Positions 8,576 through 17,071 of a DNA stretch of 64,000 nt are shown here, piece after piece (positions within the stretch are counted from its first letter, which is position 1; each line of letters begins with the position of its first letter). Below the pieces are notes generated by a model. It saw only the letters and a program-made list of their open reading frames with translations, was not told where the DNA came from and did no database searches. Position numbers and translations under genes: made by a program. The DNA comes from an uncultured Clostridium sp. (GTDB taxonomy: Bacteria; Bacillota; Clostridia; TANB77; CAG-508), in the NCBI GenBank assembly GCA_930986425.1, contig CAKNJR010000003.1:1-64000 (forward strand), read 5' to 3'.

Positions 8576-9967
8576 ATGAAAATTCAATTATACAATACAT
8601 TATCTCATTCAAAAGAGGAATTTAAACCTATTAATAAAGAAGAAATAAGGATATATAGCTGTGGACCTACGGTTTACAGCTTTGCCCATATTGGAAACCT
8701 TAGAACATATGTGTTTGTGGACAATTTAAGAAGAGTTCTTAAATACAATGGGTACAACCTAAAACATGTAATGAATATAACCGATGTTGGACATTTAACT
8801 TCTGATGCAGATACTGGTGAAGACAAAATGGAAAAAGCAGCAAGAAAAGAAGGAAAAAATCCGTATGAAATTGCAGAATATTATACAAAATATTTTATGG
8901 AAGACATGAAAAAATTAGACATAGACATGCCAAATATCATTTCAAAAGCTACTGATAATATTCCAGAAATGCTAGAGATGGTTAAAGAAATATTAAAAAA
9001 TGGCTATGCATATGAAACAAGCAAAGGAATATATTTTGATGTTAGCAAATTAGACAAATATCCAGTACTTTCAAACAATTCTGTTGATGGTCAAGAAGCT
9101 GGTGCAAGAATTGAAGTAGATAAGGAAAAAAGAAATCCATATGACTTTGCGATTTGGATTAAAGCCCCAGAAAATCACATGATGAAATGGGAAAGTCCAT
9201 GGGGATTGTCATATCCTGGTTGGCACTTAGAATGTTCAGCAATAGGAAGAAAATTTTTAGGTGAGCATTTTGATATACATACAGGAGGAGTAGACCATAT
9301 TCCAATTCATCATGAAAATGAAATAGCACAGAGTAAAGGAGCAACAGGACAAATTCCAGCAAACTATTGGATGCATTCAGAATTTCTATTAATAGACGGC
9401 GGAAAAATGTCAAAATCACTAGGTAATATATATACTTTAAAAACACTAGAAGACAATGGAATAGAACCATTAGCATTTAAACTATTCTGCTTTTCAGCAC
9501 ATTATAGAAATAAATTAAACTTCACATTTGATGGAGTTAAAGCTCAAGTAAAAGCCTTAGAAAGACTAAGAGATGGATATAAAAAGCATTTAGAAGGAAA
9601 CGAAGAAGTAGAAGAAGAAAAAATAAAAGAATATGAAAATAGATTCCATGAAGCAATAAATGATGACTTAAATATGCCTTTAGCAATGGGAGTTGTTTGG
9701 GAAGTAATAAGAGAAGAGAAAAAATCTAAAAAATATGCAGAATTAATAGAAAAATTTGATGAAGTATTAGGATTAGATTTAAAAAATTATCAAAACTATC
9801 AGAAAGAAATAGAAATTCCTGAAAATATAAAAGAACTTATTGAAAAAAGAAATCAAGCAAGAAAAGAAAAAAATTGGGAAGAATCTGATAAAATTAGAGA
9901 TGAAATACAAAAATTGGGATATAATATAAAGGACACAAAAGAAGGCATAAAAATAGAAAAGCTTTAA
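8576..9967 (+). CDS. cysS: Cysteinyl-tRNA synthetase
   Basis: Class I aminoacyl-tRNA synthetase charging tRNA-Cys. It has the signature CGPTVYSFAHIGNLRTY near the N-terminus (HIGH-like), the zinc-site residues and GGKMSKSLGN (KMSKS) about residues 275-284. Length 463 aa is normal. The frame also offers a TTG six bases upstream (8570), but the ATG at 8576 gives the better 10-nt spacing from AGAGG. In many Firmicutes cysS follows cysE or ispF; here it stands alone between a hairpin and a DUF1189 gene. No T-box is visible upstream. Confidence 0.96.
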   Translation: MKIQLYNTLSHSKEEFKPINKEEIRIYSCGPTVYSFAHIGNLRTYVFVDNLRRVLKYNGYNLKHVMNITDVGHLTSDADTGEDKMEKAARKEGKNPYEIAEYYTKYFMEDMKKLDIDMPNIISKATDNIPEMLEMVKEILKNGYAYETSKGIYFDVSKLDKYPVLSNNSVDGQEAGARIEVDKEKRNPYDFAIWIKAPENHMMKWESPWGLSYPGWHLECSAIGRKFLGEHFDIHTGGVDHIPIHHENEIAQSKGATGQIPANYWMHSEFLLIDGGKMSKSLGNIYTLKTLEDNGIEPLAFKLFCFSAHYRNKLNFTFDGVKAQVKALERLRDGYKKHLEGNEEVEEEKIKEYENRFHEAINDDLNMPLAMGVVWEVIREEKKSKKYAELIEKFDEVLGLDLKNYQNYQKEIEIPENIKELIEKRNQARKEKNWEESDKIRDEIQKLGYNIKDTKEGIKIEKL

Positions 9968-10080
9968 TAATATTCCAATTGAACTAATTAATGATAAATT
10001 CAAAACAAAATAACTAATAATTCAATATGCAAAAACATTCGCTAATAGCATACAATAACTAATCTTGGGAGGAAACACTA

Positions 10081-11121
10081 ATGGAAAAAGAAATAAGAAT
10101 TTCATTTTTTAAAAGATTAAAAATGAGTATTTTTGATTTCGACAAATATCATATAATAGCAAGTGAAGGCCTAGGCAGAGCAATGATGTATCTAGTAAAA
10201 TTAATGCTATTATTTGCAGTAGTAATATCAATAGCTACTGTCATTAAACTTTCACAACTATTAGATGATGGCTTGGAATTTTATAGTCAAAACGTACCAA
10301 ACTTTCACTTTGAGAATAATCAATTCATTTTAGAAAATGATGGCGATTATGTTGTAGAAAATCATGAATATGTAGACTTTAAAGTCATACTAACAAATTC
10401 AGAAACATACAATGAAGATGAAATAAGAAATTTTGATGGATTAGTAGCAGTATTTACTAAAAATCATATGCTTGTTAAACAACAAAATAGTACAAGCATT
10501 ACAACTCAAACATATGAAGAATTAAGCAATACAGTGGATTTAAGCACTGTCAATAAGGACTATGTATACAACATGTTTACAGGAGAAAATGCTTACGCAA
10601 TACAGGCAAATATATTTGCTGTAATATTAATAGTAATGTTCTTTACTTACTTCTTCACAGCAATATTGAATACAATAGCACTATCATTGTTAGGACTTAT
10701 TGTAAGTAGATTAATAAGAATGCCACTTAAGTACAGCTCAATATATAGTTTAGGAATATCTTCAATAACTTTACCTACAATATTAAATGCAATTTACTTG
10801 GTTGTAAATTTATTTACAGGTTTTGTTATACCATATTTCCAACTTATGTACACATTAATTTCATATGTATACCTAATTGCGGCTTTATTAATAATGCGTT
10901 CAGAAATAATAAAGAAAAAAGTAAAAATTCAAGTTGCTATAATGAACAAAGACTTTGATAGCGAAAAAATGCAAAACCCAGAAAAGAAAAAAGAAGATAA
11001 TAAAGACAAAAAAGAGGAAAACAAAGAAAACAAGCAACCTGAAAATAAAAAAGAACCTGATAATAAATTAAAAAATAACAAAGACAATCCTGAGCCACAA
11101 GCAAATATTCAGGAAAAATAA
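10081..11121 (+). CDS. DUF1189-type integral membrane protein
   Basis: A 346-aa protein resembling the DUF1189 family. It has one membrane helix near residues 38-58, an outside-type soluble segment, then a cluster of about four hydrophobic helices between ~175 and 280 (IFAVILIVMFFTYFF, SLLGLIVSRLI, LMYTLISYVYLIAALL). The last ~60 residues are Lys/Glu/Asn-rich and probably cytoplasmic. Start ATG follows GGAGGAAACACTA. ftsH begins 33 nt downstream, suggesting co-transcription and perhaps a shared role in membrane quality control, but no function is known. Confidence 0.75.
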   Translation: MEKEIRISFFKRLKMSIFDFDKYHIIASEGLGRAMMYLVKLMLLFAVVISIATVIKLSQLLDDGLEFYSQNVPNFHFENNQFILENDGDYVVENHEYVDFKVILTNSETYNEDEIRNFDGLVAVFTKNHMLVKQQNSTSITTQTYEELSNTVDLSTVNKDYVYNMFTGENAYAIQANIFAVILIVMFFTYFFTAILNTIALSLLGLIVSRLIRMPLKYSSIYSLGISSITLPTILNAIYLVVNLFTGFVIPYFQLMYTLISYVYLIAALLIMRSEIIKKKVKIQVAIMNKDFDSEKMQNPEKKKEDNKDKKEENKENKQPENKKEPDNKLKNNKDNPEPQANIQEK

Positions 11122-11153
11122 AAGCATAAATAAAAATTAGAAAGGAAAATCAG

Positions 11154-12968
11154 ATGGCAGAGAAAAATCAAAAAAATCCAAATGAGAGCAAATGGAAAAA
11201 GATATTATATGTAGCTACACCAATAATATTAGCTCTTTTGGTAGTGCTAACATTAATAATAATACAAAACAATCAAGAAAATGATGAACTAGAAGTATCA
11301 TATACACAATTAATACAAGATATAGAAGAGGGTAAACTAGAAACAATAGAAATGACTGTTGGAAGCACATCATTAAAATTAAAATATAAAGGCGAAGAAG
11401 AAGAAAAACATGCAATAGTACCTAGTACACAAGCATTTGTTGAATTAATACAGGACAAACTTCAAGATGATAATCCAAATAATAATGTGGAATTAATTCA
11501 AAATCCAAGAAATGCACTATTATCATTTTCAGAAGGATTTATTGCAATTTTACCAACATTAATATTAGTAATATTGGTAATACTAATAATTCAAATGCAA
11601 GGACTAGGAGATAAAGGTAAAGTATATGATCCAGATGTATCACAAGACAAAATAACCTTTAAAGATGTTGCTGGATTAGATGAAGAAAAAGCAGAAATGA
11701 TGGAAATAGTAGAATTTCTAAAAAATCCAGAACAATATACAAAAATGGGAGCAAAAACTCCTAGAGGAGTATTGCTTTGTGGTAAACCAGGTACAGGAAA
11801 AACATTAATAGCAAAAGCAATTGCTGGTGAAGCAAATGTACCATTTATATCTATGAGCGGTTCAGAGTTTGTTGAAATGTTTGCAGGACTTGGTGCATCT
11901 AGAGTTAGAAAACTTTTCGAAAGAGCTAAAAAGATTTCTCCATGTATCATATTTATAGATGAAATAGATGCAATAGGTTCAAGAAGAGCAAGCAACAATG
12001 GAGCAGACACAGAAAATAATCAAACATTAAATCAATTATTAGTAGAAATGGATGGATTTGATTCAGATCAATCTATAATTGTAATTGCTGCTACAAATAG
12101 ACCAGAAATGCTTGATGAAGCATTGTTAAGACCAGGCAGATTTGACAGAACAATAAATATAGCACTTCCAGATATAAGAGGAAGAGAAGAAATATTAAAA
12201 ATCCATAGCAAAAACAAAAAGGTTGCAAATGATGTTGATTTCAAATCAATTGCTGGAGATACAGCAGGATTCACTGGAGCAGAGCTTGAAAATATTTTAA
12301 ATGAAGCGGCAATAATTGCAGCAAATAAAAAACATACAGCAATAGACAATAAAGATATTGAAGATGCTGTTAAGAAAGTTACAGTAGGATTAGAAAAGCA
12401 TAATAGAGTGGTTTCAGAAAAAGATAAAAAACTTACAGCATATCATGAAGCTGGACATGCAGTAGTAAGTAGATATCTAGAAACACAAAAAGACATTAAA
12501 GAAGTATCAATAATACCAAGAGGCGTAGCTGGCGGCTATACAATGTATAAAACAAACGAAGATAAGTTCTACGTTTCAAAAACAGAAATGGAAGAAAAAT
12601 TAATATCACTACTTGGTGGCAGAGCAGCTGAAAAAGTTGCGTTAGATGATATTTCAACAGGAGCAAGCAACGATATAGAAGTTGCAATGAAAATTGCAAG
12701 AGATATGGTTACTGTTTATGGTATGAGTGACAGAATAGGTCCTATGTCAATGAACTTAGAAAAAGACCCATATCAAATACAATTACTTGGAAATAATTTA
12801 GAAGATGAAATAGGCAAAGAAGTAAAAAATATCTTAGAAGATGCTTATGAAAAAGCACAAAGAATACTTGCACTTCATAGAGATAAATTAGATGCAGTAG
12901 CAGCAAAACTACTTGAAAAAGAAGTAATAGACGAGGAAGAATTTGAAGAAATTTTTCAAAATGCATAA
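11154..12968 (+). CDS. ftsH: ATP-dependent zinc metalloprotease FtsH
   Basis: Membrane-anchored AAA+ protease that extracts and degrades membrane and regulatory proteins. Two membrane helices lie at about 16-38 and 121-146. The AAA domain has Walker A GKPGTGKT near 209, Walker B IIFIDEIDAIGS near 265 and the second-region-of-homology arginines (ATNRPEMLDEALLRPGRFDR). The zinc site HEAGH is near 432. The usual pore segment MFVGVGASRVR reads MFAGLGASRVR here, so the aromatic-hydrophobic-Gly motif is F-A-G. Length 604 aa is normal. The usual hprT/tilS neighbours are absent. ATG has AAAGGAAAATCAG before it. Confidence 0.96.
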   Translation: MAEKNQKNPNESKWKKILYVATPIILALLVVLTLIIIQNNQENDELEVSYTQLIQDIEEGKLETIEMTVGSTSLKLKYKGEEEEKHAIVPSTQAFVELIQDKLQDDNPNNNVELIQNPRNALLSFSEGFIAILPTLILVILVILIIQMQGLGDKGKVYDPDVSQDKITFKDVAGLDEEKAEMMEIVEFLKNPEQYTKMGAKTPRGVLLCGKPGTGKTLIAKAIAGEANVPFISMSGSEFVEMFAGLGASRVRKLFERAKKISPCIIFIDEIDAIGSRRASNNGADTENNQTLNQLLVEMDGFDSDQSIIVIAATNRPEMLDEALLRPGRFDRTINIALPDIRGREEILKIHSKNKKVANDVDFKSIAGDTAGFTGAELENILNEAAIIAANKKHTAIDNKDIEDAVKKVTVGLEKHNRVVSEKDKKLTAYHEAGHAVVSRYLETQKDIKEVSIIPRGVAGGYTMYKTNEDKFYVSKTEMEEKLISLLGGRAAEKVALDDISTGASNDIEVAMKIARDMVTVYGMSDRIGPMSMNLEKDPYQIQLLGNNLEDEIGKEVKNILEDAYEKAQRILALHRDKLDAVAAKLLEKEVIDEEEFEEIFQNA

Positions 12969-12970
12969 TT

Positions 12971-13068
12971 TTTTACGTTGGAGACGGTCCCTTTTGGAAA
13001 ATATTTTACTTTAGGGACGGTCCTTTTCGTAAAATTTTACTTTTAGGACCGTCCCAAACGTAAAAAGT
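12971..13068 (+). repeat. Cluster of three GGGACGGTCC repeats forming a composite palindrome
   Basis: Copies at 12981-12991 (GAGACGGTCCC), 13014-13023 (GGGACGGTCC) and, inverted, 13046-13055 (GGACCGTCCC). The last two are perfect 10-bp inverted arms around a central palindrome GTAAAATTTTAC (13029-13040), so the block could form a cruciform. It fills the ftsH-tcdA gap. Confidence 0.8.
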
Positions 13069-13088
13069 ATCCGACGAGAAAGGAAAAA

Positions 13089-13811
13089 ATGGAAGAAATA
13101 TTTGATAGACAAAAATTACTAATTGGAGAAGAAAAATTACAAAGCTTACACCAAAAAACTGTTGCTATATTTGGTCTAGGTGGAGTTGGTTCATATGTGG
13201 CTGAAGGCTTGGCAAGAAGCGGAATTGGCAATTTTATAATAATAGATAATGATAAAATTGATGTTACAAATATCAATAGACAAATTATAGCAACAACTAA
13301 AACAATTGGAAGATTTAAGGTAGATGTAGCAGAAGAAAGAATTAAAGAAATAAATTCAAGTGCGAATGTTATAAAATATGCGGAATTTGTAGGTAAAGAA
13401 AATGAGAACATAGAATTATTTGATAGCATAAAAAACGTGGACTATATTGTAGACGCCATAGATACTGTTTCTAGCAAATTACGAATAATTGAATTTGCAA
13501 AAGCAAATAATATTCCTGTAATATCAGCATTGGGAACAGGTAATAAGTTAGACCCAACAAAACTTAAGCTAGCAGATATTTATGATACCAAAATTTGTCC
13601 TCTTGCAAAAGTTATGAGAAAAGAACTTAAAAGGCGAGGTATTACTAGTTTAGATGTGGTTTATTCAGAAGAAGAACCTATAAAAATTTGCAATAATGAA
13701 GTCGAAGGATCAAAAGAAAATAATGCAAAAAAGATTGGTAGCATAGCATATGTACCTTCAGTAGCAGGACTCTTTATAAGCTATAAAGTAGTGAGTGAAT
13801 TTATTAAATAG
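13089..13811 (+). CDS. tcdA: tRNA threonylcarbamoyladenosine dehydratase (TcdA/YgdL family)
   Basis: ThiF/E1-like enzyme that uses ATP to convert t6A37 of tRNA to its cyclic form. The nucleotide-binding motif GLGGVGSYVAEGLARSGIG is at about residues 28-46, followed by DNDKIDVTNINRQI and IDAIDTVSSK, typical of the family. A conserved Cys lies in TKICPLAKVMRKELKRRGI. Length 240 aa is normal. ATG is preceded by GAAAGGAAAAA. It is separated from ftsH by the repeat cluster and ends at a bidirectional hairpin shared with hicB. Confidence 0.92.
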   Translation: MEEIFDRQKLLIGEEKLQSLHQKTVAIFGLGGVGSYVAEGLARSGIGNFIIIDNDKIDVTNINRQIIATTKTIGRFKVDVAEERIKEINSSANVIKYAEFVGKENENIELFDSIKNVDYIVDAIDTVSSKLRIIEFAKANNIPVISALGTGNKLDPTKLKLADIYDTKICPLAKVMRKELKRRGITSLDVVYSEEEPIKICNNEVEGSKENNAKKIGSIAYVPSVAGLFISYKVVSEFIK

Positions 13812-13814
13812 AGA

Positions 13815-13849
13815 AAGCCTCAGATTAAACAGAGGCATTTCTTTTTTAT
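13815..13849 (+). terminator. Terminator between tcdA and hicB
   Basis: GCCTC/GAGGC stem with a ten-base loop followed by TTTCTTTTTT. The hairpin lies between convergent genes and could serve both. Confidence 0.8.
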
Positions 13850-14256
13850 TTTTTTATTTCATCTTTGATATCTAATTTATCCTTTAAGGCTTCTTGTAAA
13901 ACTTGAGAAAAATTTATTCCTTTATTTTCAGCCATAGTATTTAGCCAACTTGGAATAGAAAGAGTCTTTTTTACAGACTTTTTTTCATACTTTTTCCTAT
14001 GTTCATCCATATTTATACTAATAAAAGACATAACTTGATTAGGTTTTAACTTTATTTTAGATAAGTCAGTAGAAGGTTCAGGATAATTATCCAAATCCTC
14101 TAAGTATAATCCCATAGCTTCTTTTGCATGTTCCATAGCTTCTCCTAATGTATTTCCATCTGAAAAGCAACCTTCTAAATCAACGAATTGAACCCAGTAA
14201 GAATCTCCTTCTTTAGTTATTACTGCGGGATAAGATAAATAAACATTCTTTTTCAT
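13846..14256 (-). CDS. hicB: HicB-family antitoxin
   Basis: A 136-aa antitoxin. The N-terminal part is a degenerate RNase-H-like HicB fold (YPAVITKEGDSYWVQFVDLEGC, GNTLGEAMEHAKEAMGLYLED). The C-terminal part looks like a ribbon-helix-helix DNA-binding segment (KKTLSIPSWLNTMAENKGINFSQVLQEALKDKL). HicB neutralises HicA and represses the operon. It lies about 40 nt downstream of hicA in the order hicA-hicB. The operon promoter contains a palindrome that is a likely binding site. The gene itself is intact, although hicA needs a +1 shift to be made. Confidence 0.9.
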   Translation of the reverse strand: MKKNVYLSYPAVITKEGDSYWVQFVDLEGCFSDGNTLGEAMEHAKEAMGLYLEDLDNYPEPSTDLSKIKLKPNQVMSFISINMDEHRKKYEKKSVKKTLSIPSWLNTMAENKGINFSQVLQEALKDKLDIKDEIKK

Positions 14257-14296
14257 AATATTATTATATGCTAAATAAATATGATTATCAGAAGGG

Positions 14297-14483
14297 CTAT
14301 TTTAGCCCTGTCTGTTTAAGTATCGCAATTAGTAAGCCTTTAGGCATATCCCTATTATGCATAGGAACTACCACATCTTCATATCCGAGATTTTCTGAGT
14401 TTTAGATGAGAGCCTTCTTGATTAATAGGGACCCATCCATTTTTCTTTAAAAGTCTTACTAATTCTTTGGGAGTCATATTCAT
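14297..14483 (-). CDS. hicA: HicA-family mRNA interferase, interrupted at a CGG codon (+1 shift)
   Basis: The first 32 codons read MNMTPKELVRLLKKNGW... GSHLKLRKS, a clear HicA start with the catalytic-His GSH motif at about 24-26. Codon 33 is CGG (14387-14385) and the frame closes at TGA two codons later. Skipping the C continues with GGA and gives GYEDVVVPMHNRDMPKGLL... ILKQTGLK to a stop at 14297, completing a normal 61-aa toxin. GGAGG lies 10 nt before the ATG. It is either a frameshifted pseudogene or, more interestingly, one of four genes in this window that resume at a CGG codon. Confidence 0.85.
14385..14387 (-). other. Candidate +1 frameshift site in hicA (TCT CGG A)
   Basis: Zero-frame codons TCT-CGG-ATA-TGA. 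The +1 frame from the second base of CGG reads GGA-TAT-GAA, restoring the HicA C-terminus. Confidence 0.75.
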
Positions 14484-14507
14484 AAAGCATTTTGACCTCC
14501 TAAAATT

Positions 14508-14537
14508 ATTATATTACAATACGTAACGTATTGTCAA
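14508..14537 (-). promoter_or_regulatory. hicAB promoter with operator palindrome in the spacer
   Basis: On the minus strand TTGACA (14537-14532) and TATAAT (14513-14508) are 18 nt apart. The spacer is largely a 19-bp perfect odd palindrome, 14516-14534, with core AATACGT-A-ACGTATT. This is a likely HicB operator that would block RNA polymerase. Confidence 0.8.
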
Positions 14538-14585
14538 TGTTTTTCTTATTATTTGTAAATAAAAAAATTTTTATTCTTTATAACC

Positions 14586-14614
14586 TTGTATCTTAAAAAT
14601 CCTTTTGATATAAT
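14586..14614 (+). promoter_or_regulatory. Hydrogenase operon promoter
   Basis: TTGTAT (14586-14591), 17-nt spacer, TATAAT (14609-14614). It is 20 nt before the hydC-like ATG, which has AAGGAGGAAA upstream. Confidence 0.65.
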
Positions 14615-14634
14615 AACCACAAGGAGGAAAGCTC

Positions 14635-15117
14635 ATGTGTAAATGTATAGAAAATAAAATAAAAGAAGAGATGAAAGAAATTCTAGAACAATATAAAGTA
14701 GACAAAGAAAACTTGATTCCAATACTAAATGATGTTCAAGTGAAGTATGGTTATATACCTAAAATAGCACAATTAGAAATCTCAAAATATTTAGATATTC
14801 CAATGGCAGAAATTTTTGGAGTAATAACATTTTATTCAAGATTTACCTTAGAACCAAAAGGAAAATATAATATCTCAGTTTGCTTAGGAACAGCTTGTTT
14901 CGTAAAAGGTTCACAATCAATATTAGACAGATTAAAAGATAGATTAAAAATAGAAGAAGGAAAAACAACAGCAGATGGCAAATTTTCAATTGATACAACA
15001 AGATGCGTAGGAGCATGTGGAATAGCGCCAGTTTTTACAGTAAACAATGAAGTTTATGGTCATGCTACTGTAAAAAAGCTTGGTGAAGTATTAGATGAAC
15101 TAGAAAAAAAGGATTAG
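14635..15117 (+). CDS. hydC: Electron-bifurcating [FeFe]-hydrogenase, NuoE-like subunit
   Basis: A 160-aa thioredoxin-like [2Fe-2S] protein, the small subunit of the HydABC/HndA-type complex. Cluster ligands are in SVCLGTACFVKG (about 82-87) and RCVGACGIAP (about 123-127), the usual four-Cys pattern. The N-terminal helical part reads ILNDVQVKYGYIPK, typical of the family. With the next two genes it forms a soluble complex that makes H2 from NADH and reduced ferredoxin. First gene of the operon; it starts at ATG after AAGGAGG. Confidence 0.92.
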   Translation: MCKCIENKIKEEMKEILEQYKVDKENLIPILNDVQVKYGYIPKIAQLEISKYLDIPMAEIFGVITFYSRFTLEPKGKYNISVCLGTACFVKGSQSILDRLKDRLKIEEGKTTADGKFSIDTTRCVGACGIAPVFTVNNEVYGHATVKKLGEVLDELEKKD

Positions 15118-15130
15118 TTTGAAAAATAAT

Positions 15131-15184
15131 TTACGAAAAGGACCGTCCCAAAAGTAAAAAAATACAAAAAGGACCGTCCCAAAA
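15131..15184 (+). repeat. Two GGACCGTCCC repeats inside the hydrogenase operon
   Basis: GGACCGTCCC at 15140-15149 and 15171-15180 in direct orientation, each flanked by A-rich sequence, fill the 85-nt gap between the first two hydrogenase genes. They belong to the same family as the ftsH-tcdA cluster. Confidence 0.8.
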
Positions 15185-15202
15185 ATAAAAAGGAGGTCGC
15201 CA

Positions 15203-17059
15203 TTGAAGACTTTAGAAGAAATTAATAAAATTAGAGCGGAAAAAAGGAAAGAATTAGATTTAAGAAAAAACACAGCTGCTGATACAAGAGAAAAGCATAT
15301 ATTAGTATGCCAAGGTACAGGATGTACATCTTCAAAATCACCAGAAATTTTAGAGAATTTCAAAAGAATAATTAAAGAAAAGAACATACAAAATGTAAGG
15401 GTTATAAAAACAGGATGTTTTGGCTTATGTGCAAAAGGTCCTATTGTAATTATTAGACCAGAAGATACTTTTTATGCAATGGTTAAACCTGAGGATTGCG
15501 AAGAAATAATTGAATCTCATATACAAAATGGCAAGATTGTAGATAGATTACTTTGCAAGGATATAGACGGTACAAAAGTTCAAAAATTAGATGATTTAAC
15601 ATTTTATAAAAAGCAAAAAAGAATTGCACTAAAAAATTGTGGTGTAATTAATCCAGAAGATATAGATGAATACATAGCTTTTGATGGATATAGAGCGTTA
15701 GCTAGGGTACTTCTTGAAATGGATTCTGATGAAGTAATAGACATAATTACTAAGTCAGGTCTAAGAGGTAGAGGTGGAGCTGGTTTCCCTACAGGAAGGA
15801 AGTGGAGAAGCACAGCTGATTCTAAGGGCGATGTTAAATATGTTGTATGCAATGCTGATGAAGGTGACCCGGGAGCTTTTATGGATAGAAGTATATTAGA
15901 AGGCGACCCTCACGCAGTGCTTGAAGCTATGGAAATCGCAGGATTTGCAATAGGCGCTCAAAAAGGATTCATATATGTAAGAGCAGAATATCCAATAGCT
16001 GTTCAAAGATTAAAAATTGCAATTGAGCAAGCAAGAAATTATGGCATACTTGGTAAAAATATATTTGGCACAGATTTTTCTTTTGATATAGAAATAAGAC
16101 TTGGAGCAGGAGCTTTTGTATGTGGTGAAGAAACAGCACTTTTAGAGTCAATTGAAGGAAAAAGAGGTCAACCAAGAGTAAAACCGCCATATCCTGCGCA
16201 AGTAGGTTTATGGGGTAAGCCAACATTAATTAATAATGTTGAAACATATGCCAACATTGCTCAAATAATTTTAAAAGGACCAGAATGGTATTCATCAATA
16301 GGTACAGAAAATTCTAAAGGAACAAAAGTTTTTGCACTAGGTGGAAATGTAAACAACGTAGGATTGGTTGAAGTTCCAATGGGTACTACATTAAGAGAAA
16401 TAGTATATGATATTGGTGGCGGAATTCCAAATGGCAGAGGTTTTAAAGCAGCACAAACTGGTGGACCTTCAGGAGGATGTATTCCAAAAGAACATTTAGA
16501 TACACCAATAGATTATGAGTCATTAAAACAAATAGGCTCAATGATGGGTTCAGGTGGACTAATTGTAATGGATGATACGAAATGTATGGTTTGCCTGGCA
16601 AAATTCTATTTACAATTCACTGTAAGTGAAAGCTGTGGTAAATGTACTCCTTGTAGAATTGGTACAAAAAGAATGCTTGAAATACTAGAAAGATTGTGTA
16701 GTGGCGAAGGCGAAGAATACGATATATATAGATTAGAAAAACTAGCTGTAAATATTCAAAAATCTAGTATTTGTGGATTAGGTCAAAGTGCACCAAATCC
16801 AGTTATAAGTACATTAAAATATTTTAGAGATGAATTTAGACAACACGCAATAGAAAAAGAATGTAAGGCAATGGAATGTAAAGCTTTAGCAAAAATACAA
16901 ATTGATGAAGAAAAATGTAAAGCTTGCGGTTTATGCCAAAAGAATTGCCCAGTAGGAGCTATTGAAGGCGAAGGAAGAGAAAAGAGAGTTATAAATCAAG
17001 ATAAATGTATTAAGTGTGGAACTTGCATTAAGGCATGTCCATTCCACGCAATTGGCTAG
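15203..17059 (+). CDS. hydB: Electron-bifurcating [FeFe]-hydrogenase, NuoF-like flavin subunit
   Basis: A 618-aa NADH-binding subunit. An N-terminal thioredoxin-like [2Fe-2S] domain (CQGTGCTSSKS, TGCFGLCAKGP) precedes the NuoF core with the FMN/NADH loop GLRGRGGAGFPTGRKW (about 190) and the [4Fe-4S] motif ESCGKCTPCRIGTKRM (about 475). The C-terminus adds two ferredoxin-type clusters (CKACGLCQKNCPVG, CIKCGTCIKACPFH). Flavin-based bifurcation between NADH and ferredoxin occurs here. The start is TTG at 15203, fixed by AGGAGG 6 nt upstream; no ATG suits. It is separated from the previous gene by the repeats. Confidence 0.94.
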   Translation: MKTLEEINKIRAEKRKELDLRKNTAADTREKHILVCQGTGCTSSKSPEILENFKRIIKEKNIQNVRVIKTGCFGLCAKGPIVIIRPEDTFYAMVKPEDCEEIIESHIQNGKIVDRLLCKDIDGTKVQKLDDLTFYKKQKRIALKNCGVINPEDIDEYIAFDGYRALARVLLEMDSDEVIDIITKSGLRGRGGAGFPTGRKWRSTADSKGDVKYVVCNADEGDPGAFMDRSILEGDPHAVLEAMEIAGFAIGAQKGFIYVRAEYPIAVQRLKIAIEQARNYGILGKNIFGTDFSFDIEIRLGAGAFVCGEETALLESIEGKRGQPRVKPPYPAQVGLWGKPTLINNVETYANIAQIILKGPEWYSSIGTENSKGTKVFALGGNVNNVGLVEVPMGTTLREIVYDIGGGIPNGRGFKAAQTGGPSGGCIPKEHLDTPIDYESLKQIGSMMGSGGLIVMDDTKCMVCLAKFYLQFTVSESCGKCTPCRIGTKRMLEILERLCSGEGEEYDIYRLEKLAVNIQKSSICGLGQSAPNPVISTLKYFRDEFRQHAIEKECKAMECKALAKIQIDEEKCKACGLCQKNCPVGAIEGEGREKRVINQDKCIKCGTCIKACPFHAIG

Positions 17060-17071
17060 GAGGAGGAAAAA

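Noticed and set aside
12971..13068. CRISPR-like array
   Set aside because: Copies are inverted, irregularly spaced and lack spacers or cas genes.
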